A stretch of 64,000 bases of DNA from Malaciobacter molluscorum LMG 25693 (lineage in GTDB: Bacteria > Campylobacterota > Campylobacteria > Campylobacterales > Arcobacteraceae). Location of the stretch: assembly GCF_003544935.1 (NCBI RefSeq), contig NZ_CP032098.1, positions 744,001-808,000 on the forward strand, written 5' to 3'. Positions 17,917 to 28,207 of the stretch are shown here, piece by piece. Under the pieces are notes generated by a model, which was not told the DNA's origin, made no database searches, and was given only the letters and a program-made list of their open reading frames with translations. Made by a program: the position numbers and the translations under genes. The first letter of the stretch is position 1, and each line of letters begins with the position of its first letter.

Positions 17917-18692
17917 TTTATTAACTCTTTCATATCTAATATTGCTTGATATAATCCACTAAATACAGAACGTGCGATAATACTTTGACCTATATTTAAC
18001 TCGCTAATTGTTTTAATTTTTGATATTTGCGTAACATTTTGATAGTTTAGTCCATGTCCCGCTGCAACATTTAAATCTAATTTAACAGCTAAATTTGATG
18101 CTTTTTTTATTTGTTTTTTTGATTTATCAAGTTTTTCTTTTAAAATTTTTCTTGAAAGCTCTAATTCTTTAATACTATGATGAGTATTTGATAAGTTTCC
18201 ATAAAGCATTGCATAAATATTTGCAAATGCTCCTGTGTGAAGTTCTACCCATTTAACTTCAAGTTTTGAACTTAGTTCTATCATCTCTTTACTTGGATCA
18301 ATAAATAGTGATACTTCAATTTCATTTTCATGTAGTTGTTTTATAGCTTTTTGAATTTTTTTATAATTAGTTTTTAAATCTAATCCACCTTCAGTTGTAA
18401 CTTCTTGTCTATTCTCTGGAACTAAAGTTGCTCTTTGAGGTTTTAGTTTACAAACTATATCAATTATCTCTTCATTTATTGAACACTCTAAATTTACAGG
18501 AAGAGTAGAAGTCTCTATAATTTTTTTTGCATCTTCATCATGAATATGTCTTCTGTCTTCTCTTAAGTGAATAGTGATTTGGTCTGCATTTGCAAGCTTA
18601 CATACTCCTAATGCATCTAATGGATTTGGGTCATTTATTTTTCTTGCTTCTCTTAATACAGCAATATGGTCGATATTTACACCAAGTAACAC
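17913..18692 (-). CDS. pdxJ: Pyridoxine 5'-phosphate synthase
   Basis: 259 residues, TIM-barrel enzyme condensing 1-deoxyxylulose-5-phosphate with the PdxA product. Motifs are LGVNIDHIAVLREARK, ITIHLREDRRHIHDED, LPVNLECSI, VELHTGAFAN and LNVAAGHGLNY. The GTG start at 18692 is six bases after AAAGGA. It is first of pdxJ-pdxA-ATPase. A possible -10 lies further upstream on the minus strand, but I could not fix it. It is slightly longer than the E. coli enzyme because of a charged insert near 180-200. Confidence 0.94.
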   Translation of the reverse strand: MLLGVNIDHIAVLREARKINDPNPLDALGVCKLANADQITIHLREDRRHIHDEDAKKIIETSTLPVNLECSINEEIIDIVCKLKPQRATLVPENRQEVTTEGGLDLKTNYKKIQKAIKQLHENEIEVSLFIDPSKEMIELSSKLEVKWVELHTGAFANIYAMLYGNLSNTHHSIKELELSRKILKEKLDKSKKQIKKASNLAVKLDLNVAAGHGLNYQNVTQISKIKTISELNIGQSIIARSVFSGLYQAILDMKELIK

Positions 18693-18763
18693 AATATATC
18701 CTTTAATTTATTTTATGGGGATATGGTATCTAATATTTGATTTTATAAGAATAAAGTAGAAGT

Positions 18764-18795
18764 TTAAAAGAGTATCTTTATGATAACTCTTTTAA
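18764..18795. terminator. Hairpin at the end of trpE
   Basis: TTAAAAGAGT (18764-18773) and ACTCTTTTAA (18786-18795) pair fully. An inner ATC/GAT extension gives a longer stem with one bulge. It overlaps the trpE stop at 18778-18780 and would end the minus-strand cvpA-to-trpE transcript. Confidence 0.6.
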
Positions 18796-20187
18796 TGTAG
18801 ATATATTTGCAGCTAGCTTATTTTGAACTTCAAGATATTCAAGTTCATTTATTGAATCAGCAACAACTCCAGCTCCAGCTTGGAATACAATTTTATCATC
18901 TGTTATAAGGCTAGTTCTAATAGTAATGGCACTATCCATATTTCCATCAAAACCAAAATATGCGATACTTCCACTATAAAAACTTCTTTTAATTCCTTCA
19001 AATTGAGCAATTAGTTCCATTGCTCTAATTTTTGGAGCTCCTGTCATTGTTCCAGCTGTAAATGTTGCAGCAAAAAGATCAAACATATCATACTGTTCAT
19101 CTATCATAGCTTCTACATCTGAAACCATGTGCATAACATGAGAATATTTTTCAACTCTCATTAAATCTGTAACTTTAACAGTTCCAGCCTTTGCAACTCT
19201 TCCGACATCATTTCTACCTAAATCAACAAGCATAATATGTTCAGCTTTTTCTTTAGTATCATTTAACATCTCTTTTTCAAGTTCAAGGTCTCTATTGATG
19301 TTTTTACCTCTTTTTCTTGTTCCTGCAATTGGTCTAAGTAAGATATTCCCATCAACTAATTTAACCATAACTTCAGGTGAACTTCCAGCAATTGAAAAAT
19401 CTTCATATTTTAAAAAGAATAGATATGGACTTGGATTTTTACTTCTTAATGCTCTATAAAAACTTAAGTGGTCAACTTTTGCTTTTTGAATAAATCTATT
19501 TGACATAAGAAGTTGAAATACATCTCCACTTGTAATCATCTCTTTTGCTTTTTCTACCATTTCAAAGAATTGCTCTTTTGTATAATTGAATTTTCCTTCA
19601 TCTAATAAAACAGCTTTTTTTAAAGGAGTATAAGTATATGGAGTGAATAACTCTTTTTCTATTTTTTCTAGTTCATCTTTTTTTGATTCAAGTGAAGTAA
19701 CCATCACAAGTTTTGATGTTTTGTGTGAAAAACCTAAAATGATTTTAGGTCTAATTAAATCAACATCAGCAATATCAAGTTGGTCTTCTAAATTAGCCAT
19801 TGATTTTTTAAGTGTTGGTTCAAACTCTTTTACTACATCAAAACCTACACTTCCTATAAATCCATCAATAAGTCCAATTCCTAACTCATTTGCTTTATCT
19901 TTAAATATCTGTTTATCAAATTTTTTATAGTAATTTTGAAGATATTTTAAAGGATTTGATTCTACTTCTTTAATATCTCCTTGTTCATCTTTATGGAAAC
20001 ATTTACTATTTTTATAATAAATCCTTTCTCTATCTCCAATAATAATGAAAGAGTAATTACCTTCATTTGAGTTAACTGTACTTTCAAATAAAAATGTAAT
20101 TTCATTTTTATAAAAGTTTTCCATTTTTTCATAAATAGAAACTGGTGTAAATTGGTCTAAAAAGAGCTCTTTTGAATAAAATATCAT
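18778..20187 (-). CDS. trpE: Anthranilate synthase component I
   Basis: 469 residues. Chorismate plus glutamine-derived ammonia gives anthranilate. The feedback motif equivalent to LLES is LFES at 33-36. Catalytic signatures are IAGSSPEVMVKL, RPIAGTRKRG, IMLVDLGRNDVGRV and FTAGTMTGAPKIRAMELI. The PIAGT motif with Ala, instead of the Lys of PabB enzymes, supports TrpE over aminodeoxychorismate synthase. Component II (trpG) and the other trp genes are not adjacent; trpB is at 38509. An AGAGG site precedes the start. It is last in the cvpA-lysS-glyA-SPOR-trpE run. Confidence 0.92.
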   Translation of the reverse strand: MIFYSKELFLDQFTPVSIYEKMENFYKNEITFLFESTVNSNEGNYSFIIIGDRERIYYKNSKCFHKDEQGDIKEVESNPLKYLQNYYKKFDKQIFKDKANELGIGLIDGFIGSVGFDVVKEFEPTLKKSMANLEDQLDIADVDLIRPKIILGFSHKTSKLVMVTSLESKKDELEKIEKELFTPYTYTPLKKAVLLDEGKFNYTKEQFFEMVEKAKEMITSGDVFQLLMSNRFIQKAKVDHLSFYRALRSKNPSPYLFFLKYEDFSIAGSSPEVMVKLVDGNILLRPIAGTRKRGKNINRDLELEKEMLNDTKEKAEHIMLVDLGRNDVGRVAKAGTVKVTDLMRVEKYSHVMHMVSDVEAMIDEQYDMFDLFAATFTAGTMTGAPKIRAMELIAQFEGIKRSFYSGSIAYFGFDGNMDSAITIRTSLITDDKIVFQAGAGVVADSINELEYLEVQNKLAANISTLKELS

Positions 20188-20198
20188 ATTATATGCCT

Positions 20199-21134
20199 CT
20201 AAAATCTAAGTATAAATGCACTTGAAATATTTAGTTTTCTTTTTATAGTTGATATATTTTTTTCTGCATTTGCTCTACTATTAAATGGACCAATTAATAC
20301 TTTATTATAAACTTTACCATTTACTGTAACTTTATAAATAGTATATTTAAATCCATTATCTTTAATCTTTTCTAAATAATCTTTTGCTGGTTGTCTTGAA
20401 AATGCTCCAACTTGTACATATGTTCCACTTGGTTTAGAACTAACTTTTGCTGGTGCTTTTTTTGCAACTTTTTGTTTTTGTACAGTTTTTGGTTTTTCAA
20501 TAGTTTTTGGTTTTTCAATAACTTTTTTTCTCTCTTGTACTTTTGCTTGTTTTACAACTTTAGGTTCTTCTTTCACTCCAAAAACATCAGGTTTTGTTTC
20601 TTCTACTTTTTGAGCTTTTTTCTCTTTTTCTTCAATAGAATCAATATTTAACTCTTGATCTGCTTTTTCTTCTGTTTGAGAATTTTGAGTTTGTTCTTTT
20701 ATATTTTTTAATTTTTCATCTATTATTTTTTGATACTGTTTTTCAATATTGTCATTTTCTAAAACTTGTTCTTCTTTTGCTGTTGATTCATTTGAAAATG
20801 AATTATTCTCTTCTTTTGGACTATTTAAAAGACGAATAATTACTATTGTTAATAAAAAAAGTATTATTAAAACAAGACCTAAAATAAGATATTTCTTCTT
20901 ATTAGTTTCATTTGTACTAGGAGAAGTAGTACCATTTAACATAATATCTCCTAGTTCATTATTTGAAATATCAACTTTTACTGCTTCTTCTTCATATGCA
21001 TTTTTTGCATTATTAATATTAACATTAGATGCTATTTCATCTTCTTCTTTTAGTTGAGAAAGTTTTTGTTCTAACTCTTCTGTTTCTTGTTTCTTTTGTA
21101 CTTTTTTTAAAAAATCTTCGCCTTTTATTTCCAT
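20199..21134 (-). CDS. SPOR-domain membrane protein
   Basis: 311 residues. An acidic cytoplasmic N-terminus with coiled-coil potential (about 8-35) leads to one membrane segment at 81-101. A long charged periplasmic linker contains repeats of EKPKT/VQKQK type. The C-terminal SPOR domain (about 235-311) starts SGTYVQVGAFSRQPAKDYLEKI and ends VLIGPFNSRANAEKNISTIK. SPOR domains bind denuded glycan strands at the septum, so a role in division or wall remodelling is likely. It could partner with the amidase at 9049-10425, but that is inference. It lies between glyA and trpE. Confidence 0.85.
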   Translation of the reverse strand: MEIKGEDFLKKVQKKQETEELEQKLSQLKEEDEIASNVNINNAKNAYEEEAVKVDISNNELGDIMLNGTTSPSTNETNKKKYLILGLVLIILFLLTIVIIRLLNSPKEENNSFSNESTAKEEQVLENDNIEKQYQKIIDEKLKNIKEQTQNSQTEEKADQELNIDSIEEKEKKAQKVEETKPDVFGVKEEPKVVKQAKVQERKKVIEKPKTIEKPKTVQKQKVAKKAPAKVSSKPSGTYVQVGAFSRQPAKDYLEKIKDNGFKYTIYKVTVNGKVYNKVLIGPFNSRANAEKNISTIKRKLNISSAFILRF

Positions 21135-21147
21135 ATCTTATCCTTAA

Positions 21148-22410
21148 TTAGTAAGTAGATTGAGAGTAAATAACAAAGTTAGAAGCTAAAGCTTCAAGTT
21201 CTTTGTTAACATTAGCTTGAAGTTCACTGTTTTCAATGTCATCTAAAATATCACAAATTTTATTTGCAATAAATTCAAACTCATTTTCTTTCATACCTCT
21301 TGCAGTTAAAGCAGGACTTCCTATTCTAATACCAGAAGTAACAAAAGGAGATCTAGTCTCACCTGGAACTGTGTTTTTATTTACAGTAATACCTGCATTA
21401 CCAAGTGCTGCATCAGCATCTTTACCTGAAAAGTCTTTATTTAAAAAAGATACTAATACAAGGTGATTATCTGTACCACCTGAAACAATATCATAACCTC
21501 TTTTAACAAGAACCTCACCTAAGATTTTTGCATTAGCTTTAACTTGTTTTGCATAATCAATCCATTCTGGTTTAAGAATTTCACCAAATGCAACAGCTTT
21601 TGCAGCAATTACATGAACTAAAGGACCACCTTGTAATCCAGGGAAAATTGCAGAATTTATTTTTTTAGCTAACTCTTCATCATTTGTCATAATCATACCA
21701 CCTCTTGGACCTCTTAAAGTCTTATGAGTTGTAGTAGTAACTATATGTGCATGAGGGAAAGGACTTTGATGTTCACCTGCTGCAACTAAACCAGCAATGT
21801 GAGCAATATCAGCAAAAAGATAAGCTCCAACTTCGTCAGCAATTTCTCTAAATCTTTTAAAATCTATTTCTCTTGCATAAGCAGAAGCACCACAAACAAT
21901 AATCTTAGGTTGAACAATTTTAGCAATCTCCAAAACTTTGTCATAGTTAATTCTACCATCTAACTCAACACCATAATAAAATGCAGAGTAGTTTTTACCA
22001 GAAAAAGATGGTTTAGAACCATGAGTTAAATGTCCACCATGAGATAAGTCCATACCTAAGATTTTATCACCAGCTTTTAATAATGCTGCATATACTGCAC
22101 CATTTGCTTGGCTACCAGAATGAGGTTGAACATTTGCATATTTACAATTAAAGATTTTACACGCTCTGTCAATAGCTAATTGTTCAACTTGATCTGCAAA
22201 TTCACAACCACCATAATATCTTTTATTTGGATAACCTTCAGCATATTTGTTTGTAAATACAGAACCCATTGCTTCCATTACTGCTGGAGATGTAAAGTTT
22301 TCACTTGCTATCATCTCTAAATGATTTGTTTGTCTTTCTAGTTCATTCTCTATTATTGAAAATACTTCTTTATCTGCTTCTTTTAATCTTGCATTTGTTA
22401 TGTAATTCAT
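21148..22410 (-). CDS. glyA: Serine hydroxymethyltransferase
   Basis: 420 residues. PLP enzyme that interconverts serine and glycine and loads methylene onto THF. Motifs are [48 protein letters not shown], and the PLP lysine in [15 protein letters not shown]. The C-terminus is complete. It follows lysS by 20 bases. Its product feeds FolD, and its cofactor comes from PdxA/PdxJ. Confidence 0.96.
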   Translation of the reverse strand: MNYITNARLKEADKEVFSIIENELERQTNHLEMIASENFTSPAVMEAMGSVFTNKYAEGYPNKRYYGGCEFADQVEQLAIDRACKIFNCKYANVQPHSGSQANGAVYAALLKAGDKILGMDLSHGGHLTHGSKPSFSGKNYSAFYYGVELDGRINYDKVLEIAKIVQPKIIVCGASAYAREIDFKRFREIADEVGAYLFADIAHIAGLVAAGEHQSPFPHAHIVTTTTHKTLRGPRGGMIMTNDEELAKKINSAIFPGLQGGPLVHVIAAKAVAFGEILKPEWIDYAKQVKANAKILGEVLVKRGYDIVSGGTDNHLVLVSFLNKDFSGKDADAALGNAGITVNKNTVPGETRSPFVTSGIRIGSPALTARGMKENEFEFIANKICDILDDIENSELQANVNKELEALASNFVIYSQSTY

Positions 22411-22430
22411 ACTTCTTCTCCCCTAAATTA

Positions 22431-23945
22431 CTATTCTTGATCTTCATAAATATCAATTTCTGTTTTTAATGGTTTCATTGCAGGGAATAATAAAACATCT
22501 CTAATTGAGTGTTGGTTTGTAAGCATCATAACTAATCTATCAATTCCAATACCTTGTCCTGCTGTTGGCGCCATACCATATGATAATGCATTTACAAAAT
22601 CTTCATCCATTTCGTGTGCTTCATCATCACCTTTATCTTTTGCAGCCATTTGCCCTTCAAATCTTGATAATTGATCAAGGGGATCATTTAACTCACTAAA
22701 TGCATTCGCAATCTCTTTACCAGCAATAAATAATTCAAATCTATCTGTTAGATGTGGTTTTTCATCATTTCTTCTTGCAAGTGGTGAAATTTCAACAGGA
22801 TATTCTGTAATAAATGTTGGATTAATTAGTTTTTCTTCAACAAACTCATCAAAAAGTTCTCCTTGAAGTTTTCCAAGATTTAAGTTTTCATCTACTTCAA
22901 TATTTTTTTCTTTTAAGAACGCAATTATTTTTTCTCTATCTTCTGTAATTTCAGCAGGAACTCCTCCCACTGTTGTAAGAGATTCAATAAGTGGAATTTC
23001 ACTAAAGTTATTAAAATCTATTTTTAGTTCACCATAAGGTAATATAGTTGGTAAATCTAAATGTTCAAATAAGAAATCAAAATACTCTTTAGTAATTTCA
23101 ATTAAATCTTTATATGTTTTGTATGCCCAATAAAATTCAATTGATGTAAATTCTGGGTTGTGTGTTGCATCCATACCTTCATTTCTAAAGTTTCTATTTA
23201 TTTCAAAAACTGCTTCAAAACCACCAACAATTAATCTTTTTAGATATAGCTCAGGTGCAATTCTTAAATATCTATCAACACCTAAAGAGTTGTGATGAGT
23301 AACAAAAGGTTTAGCATTTGCTCCACCAGCAATTGGATGCATCATCGGAGTTTCAACTTCTAAGAAACCTTTATTCTCAAAAAATCTTCTAGTTAAAGAT
23401 ATAACTCTACTTCTAATTTGAAAAGTTTTTCTTACTTGAGAATTCATAATTAAATCTAAATATCTTTGTCTGTATCTTAATTCTTTATCTTGAATACCAT
23501 GATATTTTTCAGGTAATGGAGATATAGATTTTGTAAGAATAACTAAGTTATTTACATGTAGTGATAACTCTCCTTTGTTTGTTACAAATGGATATCCACT
23601 AACTTCAACAATATCTCCAACTTCAACATTTTTTTTGAAAATATTATTATAAAAACCTTCTGGTAAGTTATCTCTTGCTACATAAATTTGTAAAATACCA
23701 CTTTCATCTTCAACTTTTAAAAAACTTGCTTTTCCCATAAGTCTAAAAAATTTAATTCTTCCTGAAATAGTATAACTTCTGTTTTCATCTCTTCTATTTT
23801 CTAATTGAAAAATATCAGTATTAACATTTATATATTTTGCAATTGTTGTATTTCTTTCACTTTTATTTGAATATGGATTTACACCTAGTTCTTTTAATGT
23901 ATTCGCTTTTTCAATTCTTTGTTGTATATATTTATTCTCAAACAA
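22431..23945 (-). CDS. lysS: Lysyl-tRNA synthetase (class II)
   Basis: 504 residues. An N-terminal OB-fold anticodon-binding domain (about 55-150) precedes the class II catalytic domain. Motif 2 is [22 protein letters not shown] and motif 3 is [24 protein letters not shown]. The TTG start at 23945 is eight bases after AAAGGA on the minus strand. It lies between the cvpA-like gene and glyA. Confidence 0.96.
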   Translation of the reverse strand: MFENKYIQQRIEKANTLKELGVNPYSNKSERNTTIAKYINVNTDIFQLENRRDENRSYTISGRIKFFRLMGKASFLKVEDESGILQIYVARDNLPEGFYNNIFKKNVEVGDIVEVSGYPFVTNKGELSLHVNNLVILTKSISPLPEKYHGIQDKELRYRQRYLDLIMNSQVRKTFQIRSRVISLTRRFFENKGFLEVETPMMHPIAGGANAKPFVTHHNSLGVDRYLRIAPELYLKRLIVGGFEAVFEINRNFRNEGMDATHNPEFTSIEFYWAYKTYKDLIEITKEYFDFLFEHLDLPTILPYGELKIDFNNFSEIPLIESLTTVGGVPAEITEDREKIIAFLKEKNIEVDENLNLGKLQGELFDEFVEEKLINPTFITEYPVEISPLARRNDEKPHLTDRFELFIAGKEIANAFSELNDPLDQLSRFEGQMAAKDKGDDEAHEMDEDFVNALSYGMAPTAGQGIGIDRLVMMLTNQHSIRDVLLFPAMKPLKTEIDIYEDQE

Positions 23946-23962
23946 TCTATATATCCTTTAAT

Positions 23963-24664
23963 CTATTTATTTTCTTGTATATTTGTATTATTTTGTTCTA
24001 TTTGTTTTTTTTCAAACTCTTTTGAAACATCTTCTTTTATTTTTGTTGCTTCATCTACTGTATTTTTTGTTGTTTCTTCGATTTGTTCTGTTACTTTTTT
24101 CTCTATAGTTTTGTTTAAAGTATCTTTTGTTTTATCAACTACTGTATTTACACCATCTTCAATAGACTTTGAAACTTTTGCTGTATCTAACTTAACTATA
24201 TATCCACCCACATCGATTAAATATGGAAATGTAATTGAACTTCCCATTTTTTCATCAATAAAAGATTTAAATGATTGTACTTGATATAATGCATATATAA
24301 TTACAGAAAAAATTAGAAATATTTTTGCACTACCAAATAAAAATCCTAAAATTCTATTAACTGCACCAAGACCACTTATATCAGTTATTTTATTTAAAAT
24401 AATTGTAATAATATAAATTATTAGTAAAAAGCCAATTAAAGCAGCAATAAATCCAATTAGTTTAATAGTAGCTTCATTTTCTAAAGCTAGAATAGGAGCT
24501 AATATATTTCCTACTTCAAGTGAGAATCTAGAAGCAATAAATATACCACCAATAATTCCTACAAGTCCTAAAACTTCTTTAATAAAACCTCTAAAAAGTC
24601 CCTTTAGTCCTAAAATTACTGTAAAACCTACAACAATTATATCAAAAATTGTAAAATCCTGCAA
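23963..24664 (-). CDS. CvpA family membrane protein (TTG start)
   Basis: About 233 residues. Four membrane segments fill the first 130 residues (GFTVILGLKGLFRGFIKEVLGLVGIIGG is the CvpA signature), followed by a long charged coiled-coil tail rich in Thr, Glu and Lys. CvpA proteins are needed for colicin V export and for envelope integrity in some species; the function here is unknown. The ATG at 24691 lies inside the -10 box TATAATG, so it cannot be the start. TTG at 24664 sits six bases after AAAGGA and is preferred. Confidence 0.8.
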   Translation of the reverse strand: MQDFTIFDIIVVGFTVILGLKGLFRGFIKEVLGLVGIIGGIFIASRFSLEVGNILAPILALENEATIKLIGFIAALIGFLLIIYIITIILNKITDISGLGAVNRILGFLFGSAKIFLIFSVIIYALYQVQSFKSFIDEKMGSSITFPYLIDVGGYIVKLDTAKVSKSIEDGVNTVVDKTKDTLNKTIEKKVTEQIEETTKNTVDEATKIKEDVSKEFEKKQIEQNNTNIQENK

Positions 24665-24670
24665 CTCATT

Positions 24671-24695
24671 TCCTTTGTAAATAATGTGCATTATA
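24671..24695 (-). promoter_or_regulatory. Promoter and ribosome binding site of the cvpA-lysS-glyA operon
   Basis: Read on the minus strand, TAGATATAAT has its -10 at 24695-24690. The AAAGGA site is at 24676-24671, six bases before the TTG start. The expected transcript start lies between them. Confidence 0.55.
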
Positions 24696-24718
24696 TCTAA
24701 GTTTTTCCAAATAGAAGT

Positions 24719-26941
24719 TTAATTAAAATCAATGATAATTTCAGCACCATTATATGTCTTATTTTGGTACAAAAATTCACAATTTTGTATATCAATTTGA
24801 TAATGCATATGTTCAATTAAAAACTCATGTACCATATACAATCCCATACCCATTCCAAATGTTTGATGTTTGGTTGTAAAATATGGCTCAAATATTTTAG
24901 AAATATAATTCTTATTTATACCTTCTCCTGAGTCTTTAATATTCAATATTTTATTTTTTAATTTAATTAAAATAATTCTATTATTTATATCTTTATTATT
25001 AATTACAGCATATATTGAATTATCTAATAAATTAATAATACACTGTTGAAATTCTGTTTTATGTCCATTTATTACAAAATCTTTATCATACTCAAATTCA
25101 ATTTTTATAAAATTATCTATTATTGTAGAGTCTAAGAATTTTATTGAGTTTTTAATTGCTTGAATAATACTAAAATTGATATTTTGGTCTTCTTCCACAA
25201 AGTAGTTACTAAAATTGTCTATTGTTTTTGAAAGTTTTATTGTATTTTCAATAATTGCATCACAAGTTTTTTCAAAGTCTTCATCACTTAAAATATTCAT
25301 CTCTTTTTGAAGTTGCATACCACTTGTTGCCGTACTGATTGTACTTAATGGTTGCCTCCATTGATGCGCAATATTTTTTATTGTATCTGCAATTGCTGTA
25401 ATTTTTAATTGTTGAAAAAGTAATCTATCTTTCTCTTTACTTTTATTAATCTCTTTTTTAATTCTTTCTTCTAATGATTCATTTAATTTTTTTAATTGAC
25501 TCGTTTTATCTTGAATCAATTTTTCTAAATTATTATTTAAATATTTTAATCTTTGTTTTTGTTTTATAATTTTAGTAATATCTGTTAATGTAATAATTAG
25601 ATATTTATCTAATTTCTCTTTTGAACAGTTAATTGAAAAGTGTCTTAATCTATTTTTTGAATCATATATTGCAACTTTAAAATTTTCATTTTGATTTATA
25701 GAAATATATTCCGCCCAATTTTTGCCATCGTAATCTTTATTTGTAATATAAGTGGGGTCATACATTTGTATAAAAGTATTACAAATACAAATATATTTTT
25801 CTTTAAATTCATTTAAGTTTTTTACATCAGTAAAAAAGTTTAAAAGTTGCATATTTGAGTTAATTATTATTTCTCCATCAGTTATAATTATTATATTTGA
25901 TTGTGAGTCTAAAATTAATTGTCTTTTGCTTTTTTGTAGTTTAAGTTGTTTTATGTGATTTTTTAATCTTTTATTTAATCTTTTGGCATGTTTGTTGTTT
26001 AAAAAATTTATATAAATAATAAAAAGAAATGATAAAACTAAAATAATAATAGATGCAAACATAATCATCTGTTTTTGATTTTCATTTATTACTTTTATAT
26101 CTATAAATTCTAATGGTAAAAATGAAATAATAGAACCTAAATATTCACCATTTTCGTCTTTTAATACATAAGAATTAATAAGCTTATTATTTATTATTTT
26201 AAACTCTTTTAAATGTAAAAAATCCTCTATATTTCTATTTTTTAAAAAATTAATATAGTCATTTGATGCAGTTTTATTTGCAATATAATATCCATTTACA
26301 AACTTTTTTGTAAATGGATATTTTATTCTTTTATTATATTTTTTATCGACAATAACTAATGTATCTATATTATGTTTTTTTAATTGTTTTGTTATTGAAT
26401 TAAAATGAGTTATAACTTCAATAAATCCTAAAAAATTATCTTTCAAATCAAAAATAGGTGTTTTTGCTTTTATACTTAAATCATATTTTCCTATATTAAT
26501 AGAAGTAGATATATCTTTTTTATTTAATATTCTTATTACATCTTTTCTAAAATGCAAATCATCATTTTTTAAATTATCCCAAGATCTATAAATAGAGTAT
26601 CCATCTTTATTTACTATTTGAATCCAAACATTCTTAAATTTTGTATATTTTTGTATTTGAGAAGAGATTTTTTTATACTCAAATTTATTAAATTCTTTGT
26701 TTTTTAAGTATGAGTATAATCTATCATCTTTAGCTAAAGAAATTGCCATTGTTAAAGTTGCATTTTGTTTCTCTTCTATTAAGCTAGTGATAAATTTTGT
26801 AATTGTTTTAGAGGAGTTTTTATATCTTGAATTTAGTAAATCTTTTTTCTCTTCTTTTATATATAATATTGTAATAAATATTATAAAAATTGATAATAAA
26901 ATAAATAAATAAAGAATTTTATTATTTTTACTGTAAGACAT
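24719..26941 (-). CDS. Membrane sensor histidine kinase with Cache-like and PAS domains
   Basis: 740 residues. Membrane segments at about 8-28 and 291-312 bracket a periplasmic Cache-like sensor (about 35-285, with IQIVNKDGYSIYRSW and a repeat-like LKDENGEYLGSIISFLPL). A PAS-like region (about 343-458) and a coiled coil (460-505) follow. The phosphate-accepting His526 is in KNIAHQWRQPLSTIS, typical of the HWRQPL kinases common in Campylobacterota. The ATPase domain has NLLDNSIYAVIN, IKDSGEGI and TKHQTFGMGMGLYMVHE. No response regulator gene is next to it. The signal sensed is unknown. I see no strong ribosome binding site. Confidence 0.88.
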   Translation of the reverse strand: MSYSKNNKILYLFILLSIFIIFITILYIKEEKKDLLNSRYKNSSKTITKFITSLIEEKQNATLTMAISLAKDDRLYSYLKNKEFNKFEYKKISSQIQKYTKFKNVWIQIVNKDGYSIYRSWDNLKNDDLHFRKDVIRILNKKDISTSINIGKYDLSIKAKTPIFDLKDNFLGFIEVITHFNSITKQLKKHNIDTLVIVDKKYNKRIKYPFTKKFVNGYYIANKTASNDYINFLKNRNIEDFLHLKEFKIINNKLINSYVLKDENGEYLGSIISFLPLEFIDIKVINENQKQMIMFASIIILVLSFLFIIYINFLNNKHAKRLNKRLKNHIKQLKLQKSKRQLILDSQSNIIIITDGEIIINSNMQLLNFFTDVKNLNEFKEKYICICNTFIQMYDPTYITNKDYDGKNWAEYISINQNENFKVAIYDSKNRLRHFSINCSKEKLDKYLIITLTDITKIIKQKQRLKYLNNNLEKLIQDKTSQLKKLNESLEERIKKEINKSKEKDRLLFQQLKITAIADTIKNIAHQWRQPLSTISTATSGMQLQKEMNILSDEDFEKTCDAIIENTIKLSKTIDNFSNYFVEEDQNINFSIIQAIKNSIKFLDSTIIDNFIKIEFEYDKDFVINGHKTEFQQCIINLLDNSIYAVINNKDINNRIILIKLKNKILNIKDSGEGINKNYISKIFEPYFTTKHQTFGMGMGLYMVHEFLIEHMHYQIDIQNCEFLYQNKTYNGAEIIIDFN

Positions 26942-27069
26942 ATTTAACTACTTGTTTTTTTCTTATATTATCACATTTATACTTTTGTCTAGTAAAAGTA
27001 ACAATAAAATAACATAAATTAAGAATAATATAAATTCAAAAAATTCATAAAACATTAATAATATTTAGA

Positions 27070-27075
27070 TAAAAT
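27070..27075 (+). promoter_or_regulatory. Putative -10 box directly before ispG
   Basis: GATAAAAT, with TAAAAT at 27070-27075, is only six bases before the ispG ATG at 27082. A transcript from this box would begin at or next to the start codon. Confidence 0.45.
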
Positions 27076-27081
27076 TTTAAC

Positions 27082-28140
27082 ATGATAAAAAGATACCCAA
27101 CAAAAAAAATATATGTAGGAAATGTTCCTATTGGTGGTGATGCGCCAATTTCAGTACAATCAATGACTTTTTCAAAGACATCTGATATTAAAGCTACTGT
27201 TGAGCAAATAAATAGATTACATTTTGCAGGAGCTAATATAGTTAGAGTTGCAGTACCAGATAAAGAAGCAGCAAATGCATTAAAGGAGATAAAAAGCCAA
27301 GTTGCTTTACCGCTTGTTGCAGATATTCATTTTAACTATAAATTGGCATTAATTGCAGCTGAAGTTGTAGATTGTATAAGAATAAATCCAGGTAATATTG
27401 GAGATAAAAAAAGAGTAGAAGAGGTTGTTAAAGCTTGCAAACAAAGAAATCTTCCAATTAGAATTGGTGTAAATTGTGGTTCTTTAGAAAAAGAGTTTGA
27501 GAATAAATATGGTCAAACTGCACAAGGTATGATAGCAAGTGCTGATTATAATATTAAATATCTTGAAGATTTGGGATTTACTGATATTAAGGTATCTTTA
27601 AAAGCAAGTGATGTTCAAAGAACAGTAGAAGCTTATAGAGGACTAAGACCTCTAAATAATTATCCTTTTCATCTAGGAGTTACTGAAGCTGGAACTCAAT
27701 TTCACTCAACTGTTAAATCTTCAATTGCACTTGGAAGCTTACTTCTTGATGGAATAGGTGATACTTTAAGAGTATCTATGACTGGTGAACTTGAAAAAGA
27801 GATTGAAGTAGGGCGAGCAATTTTAAAAGATGCAGGTTTAGTAAAAGAGGGATTAAATATAATATCTTGTCCAACTTGTGGAAGAATTGAAGCTGATTTA
27901 GTAAGTGCAGTAGCTCAAGTAGAAGAAAAAACAAAACATATAAAAACACCTTTAAATGTATCAGTAATGGGATGCGTTGTAAATGCACTAGGTGAAGCAA
28001 AAAGTGCTGATGTTGCTATTGCTTATGGAAAAGGAAGCGGCCTTATAATTAAAAAAGGTGAAACTATAGCAAAACTACCTACAGATAAACTTCTTGATAG
28101 ATTTTTAAAAGAAGTTGAAAAAGAGGCTAATAATAAATAG
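27082..28140 (+). CDS. ispG: 4-hydroxy-3-methylbut-2-en-1-yl diphosphate synthase
   Basis: 352 residues. The iron-sulfur enzyme of the MEP isoprenoid pathway. The 4Fe-4S ligands Cys263 and Cys266 (CPTCGR), Cys298 ([11 protein letters not shown]) and Glu305 match those of E. coli IspG. The N-terminus [22 protein letters not shown] is the usual one, which fixes the start. The upstream bases carry no Shine-Dalgarno site, and a -10 box ends six bases before the ATG, so the mRNA may be leaderless. A good terminator overlaps its end. It supplies undecaprenyl precursors used by the polysaccharide genes downstream. Confidence 0.95.
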   Translation: MIKRYPTKKIYVGNVPIGGDAPISVQSMTFSKTSDIKATVEQINRLHFAGANIVRVAVPDKEAANALKEIKSQVALPLVADIHFNYKLALIAAEVVDCIRINPGNIGDKKRVEEVVKACKQRNLPIRIGVNCGSLEKEFENKYGQTAQGMIASADYNIKYLEDLGFTDIKVSLKASDVQRTVEAYRGLRPLNNYPFHLGVTEAGTQFHSTVKSSIALGSLLLDGIGDTLRVSMTGELEKEIEVGRAILKDAGLVKEGLNIISCPTCGRIEADLVSAVAQVEEKTKHIKTPLNVSVMGCVVNALGEAKSADVAIAYGKGSGLIIKKGETIAKLPTDKLLDRFLKEVEKEANNK

Positions 28141-28150
28141 CTTCTTTTTT
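28118..28150 (+). terminator. Rho-independent terminator after ispG
   Basis: AAAAAGAGGCTA (28118-28129) pairs with TAGCTTCTTTTT (28138-28149) over 12 positions with one G-U pair. The right arm runs into a T-tract. The stem includes the last codons of ispG. Confidence 0.65.
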
Positions 28151-28173
28151 CCTCTTTGTTAGCTACTATTAGA

Positions 28174-28179
28174 TATAAT
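28174..28179 (+). promoter_or_regulatory. Putative -10 box for dnaB
   Basis: TTAGATATAAT with TATAAT at 28174-28179 lies 29 bases before the dnaB ATG, with a GGAG site at 28199-28202 between them. Confidence 0.5.
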
Positions 28180-28207
28180 AAAATCCTTATATAAATTTGG
28201 AGATTTT

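Noticed and set aside
18693-18777. Gap before pdxJ checked for a riboswitch or a small gene
   Set aside because: Only 85 AT-rich bases with the end of the trpE hairpin; no structure or ORF that I can support.
20160-20200. Trp attenuator or leader peptide before trpE
   Set aside because: trpE follows the SPOR gene by 11 bases, with no room for a leader and no run of Trp codons.
20412-21057. Plus-strand ORFs rich in Phe, Trp and Ser opposite the SPOR-domain gene
   Set aside because: They arise from Lys- and Glu-rich codons of the real gene read backwards; the composition is unlike any protein family.
26942-27069. Possible tRNA or small RNA gene in the gap between the kinase and ispG
   Set aside because: No cloverleaf arms or TTCGA-like loop can be found; the stretch is plain AT-rich DNA.
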